From assembly GCA_025358985.1 (NCBI GenBank), contig JANYHQ010000273.1, positions 1-6,760 on the forward strand: a stretch of 6,760 nt of DNA, read 5' to 3'. The notes below the pieces were generated by a model that was not told the DNA's origin, ran no database searches, and saw only the letters and a list, made by a program, of their open reading frames with translations. The stretch comes from Acidimicrobiales bacterium. Its GTDB lineage: Bacteria; Actinomycetota; Acidimicrobiia; Acidimicrobiales; JANYDT01. Shown here piece by piece: positions 6,223 through 6,760 of this stretch (positions within the stretch are counted from its first letter, which is position 1; every line of letters starts with the position of its first letter). The position numbers and the translations under genes are program-made.

Positions 6223-6227
6223 ATGTG

Positions 6228-6233
6228 CTCCTT
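6228..6233 (-). promoter_or_regulatory. Shine-Dalgarno site that fixes the pnp start
   Basis: AAGGAG on the minus strand lies 5 bases before ATG 6220-6222. It is the only strong ribosome-binding site seen before a gene in the window, and it rules in this start over the longer open frame to 6357. Confidence 0.85.
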
Positions 6234-6235
6234 TT

Positions 6236-6262
6236 GGCCCGACCGACTTCTGCAGTCGGGCC
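6236..6262 (-). promoter_or_regulatory. pnp leader hairpin abutting the ribosome-binding site
   Basis: On the minus strand GGCCCGAC and GTCGGGCC form a perfect 8-bp stem with an 11-base loop, ending two bases before AAGGAG. A smaller competing stem, CCGACT with AGTCGG, can form inside it. In E. coli the pnp leader forms a stem that RNase III and PNPase use for autocontrol. The position here suggests similar translational or stability control, but homology of the structure is not shown. Confidence 0.5.
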
Positions 6263-6301
6263 GGGTTGGGCGCAGCAGCGGCACGGGAGCCGATTCCCAG
6301 T

Positions 6302-6340
6302 GGTCGGTCTCCCCGACCTGCTCGACTGGAGCGTTCGGGG
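6302..6340 (-). promoter_or_regulatory. Two mutually exclusive hairpins in the pnp leader
   Basis: Stem A pairs 6302-6307 with 6313-6318 (GGTCGG/CCGACC, 5-base loop). Stem B pairs 6311-6316 with 6335-6340 (CCCCGA/TCGGGG) and encloses a further 4-bp stem (6320-6323 with 6329-6332). The stems share bases 6313-6316, so they cannot coexist. The minus-strand GACCGAC near 6303-6309 is also complementary to GTCGGTC in the hairpin next to the ribosome site. This is the geometry of a switching leader, but GC-rich sequence gives such pairings easily. Confidence 0.35.
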
Positions 6341-6485
6341 TGGCCCACCACTGACAACCGGAGTCTGGGTGCGTACTGCGCGGGGTAGGTACTACGGATG
6401 CAGCAGGTGCTGCGGGGTGTTGACGGTGGAGAGTGTTACTCGCCGAACCCTGGTTCGTCAGGGATCTGTACATGATACGTGCAAA

Positions 6486-6506
6486 GGGCGGCCTCTCGGG
6501 CCGCCC
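6486..6506 (-). terminator. GC-rich hairpin after rpsO, possible terminator or attenuator
   Basis: On the minus strand GGGCGGCC, loop CGAGA, GGCCGCCC make a perfect 8-bp stem that starts 17 bases after the rpsO stop codon. Only three T residues follow, so termination may be partial, which would let some transcription continue into pnp. The stem could also protect the 3' end of rpsO mRNA, as in E. coli where it lies between rpsO and pnp. Confidence 0.65.
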
Positions 6507-6523
6507 GGTTCAACAGTGAGGTG

Positions 6524-6760
6524 TTAGCGACGCAGCCCGTGGGTGACCAACAGTCCCCGGTAGCGCTCGACGTTGAGGTTCTTGACATAGTCGAGCAGTC
6601 GGCGGCGGCGACCTACGAGGAGCAACAGGCCCCTGCGGCTGTGGTGATCGCCCTTGTGCATCTTGAGGTGATCGTTGAGGTGATTGATACGGGCCGTGAG
6701 GATGGCGATTTGGACTTCGGGCGAGCCCGTGTCGTTGTCGTGCGTCCGGTGGGCGGCAAT
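6524..6760 (-). CDS. rpsO: 30S ribosomal protein S15, C-terminal 78 residues (cut by right edge)
   Basis: S15 is a primary 16S rRNA binder of the small-subunit platform. The frame reads without interruption from the window edge to TAA at 6524-6526. Visible family features in the partial protein are DTGSPEVQIA (10-19), the helix LTARINHLNDHLKMHK (21-36), the rRNA-binding loop GDHHSRRGLL (37-46), a basic stretch RRRRLLDY (51-58) and the C-terminal GLRR end. S15 is about 89 residues, so roughly the first 11 are outside the window. The next gene downstream is pnp, the common bacterial pairing. Identity is secure. Confidence 0.97.
   Translation of the reverse strand: MAAHRTHDNDTGSPEVQIAILTARINHLNDHLKMHKGDHHSRRGLLLLVGRRRRLLDYVKNLNVERYRGLLVTHGLRR

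Larger units (their letters stand above)
6223..6523. other. Non-coding rpsO-pnp intergenic leader (301 bases)
   Basis: No gene is supported here. From the rpsO side it holds a GC hairpin (6486-6506); TATCAT on the minus strand at 6472-6477, which is close to a -10 consensus but lacks a good -35; two 14-base near-palindromes (6444-6457 and 6400-6413); the alternating hairpins at 6302-6340; and the stem next to the ribosome site. The pnp frame happens to stay open through the proximal part to 6357. The density of inverted repeats suggests a structured 5' leader with its own promoter. Confidence 0.55.

Noticed and set aside
6223..6357. Longer pnp start giving 970 residues
   Set aside because: A strong Shine-Dalgarno sits 5 bases before ATG 6222. 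The additional 45 codons fall over leader hairpins and have no ribosome site.
6444..6457. GGTTCG with CGAACC, resembling a tRNA T-arm
   Set aside because: There is no acceptor stem, anticodon arm or D-arm in register around it; it is only a short palindrome.
1..6760. Whole window as a novel defence or mobile system
   Set aside because: The gene order is that of conserved housekeeping genes. No transposase, integrase, toxin-antitoxin pair, nuclease cassette or attachment site is visible.

Overview
The window looks like core chromosome of a high-GC actinobacterium. GC-rich codons dominate, and the order rpsO, pnp, M16 zinc protease, dapB is the one known from actinobacteria such as Mycobacterium tuberculosis (rpsO / gpsI / pepR / dapB region). 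The proteins do not look mycobacterial or streptomycete in detail. A deeper lineage such as Acidimicrobiia is possible, but that is inference.

Layout, right to left on the minus strand: the C-terminal 78 residues of ribosomal protein S15 (rpsO, cut by the right edge); a GC hairpin that may terminate or attenuate; a 301-base leader rich in inverted repeats; pnp (polynucleotide phosphorylase, 925 aa from the start with a Shine-Dalgarno site); an M16 zinc peptidase; a 142-base gap holding a long imperfect palindrome; and dapB (dihydrodipicolinate reductase). dapB converges on a plus-strand DedA/VTT-like membrane protein gene, and a small hairpin contains both stop codons. At the left edge, divergent from the membrane protein gene, lies the 5' part of a minus-strand gene for a membrane-anchored protein with a Thr/Pro-rich linker.

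S15 and PNPase form the classical translation/RNA-decay pair, and the M16 peptidase follows pnp by 52 bases. dapB (lysine and diaminopimelate synthesis) has a promoter-like hexamer directly before its ATG and may be transcribed separately.

The least ordinary object is the PNPase. Its normal catalytic/KH/S1 core carries a lysine/alanine-rich, acid-free, histone-H1-like N-terminal tail of about 95 residues and a lysine-free, Arg/Asp/Gly-rich C-terminal tail of about 125 residues. The other points for follow-up are the inverted repeats in the pnp leader, the palindrome before dapB and the hairpin shared by two stop codons. No mobile element, CRISPR array, tRNA or obvious accessory system is visible.
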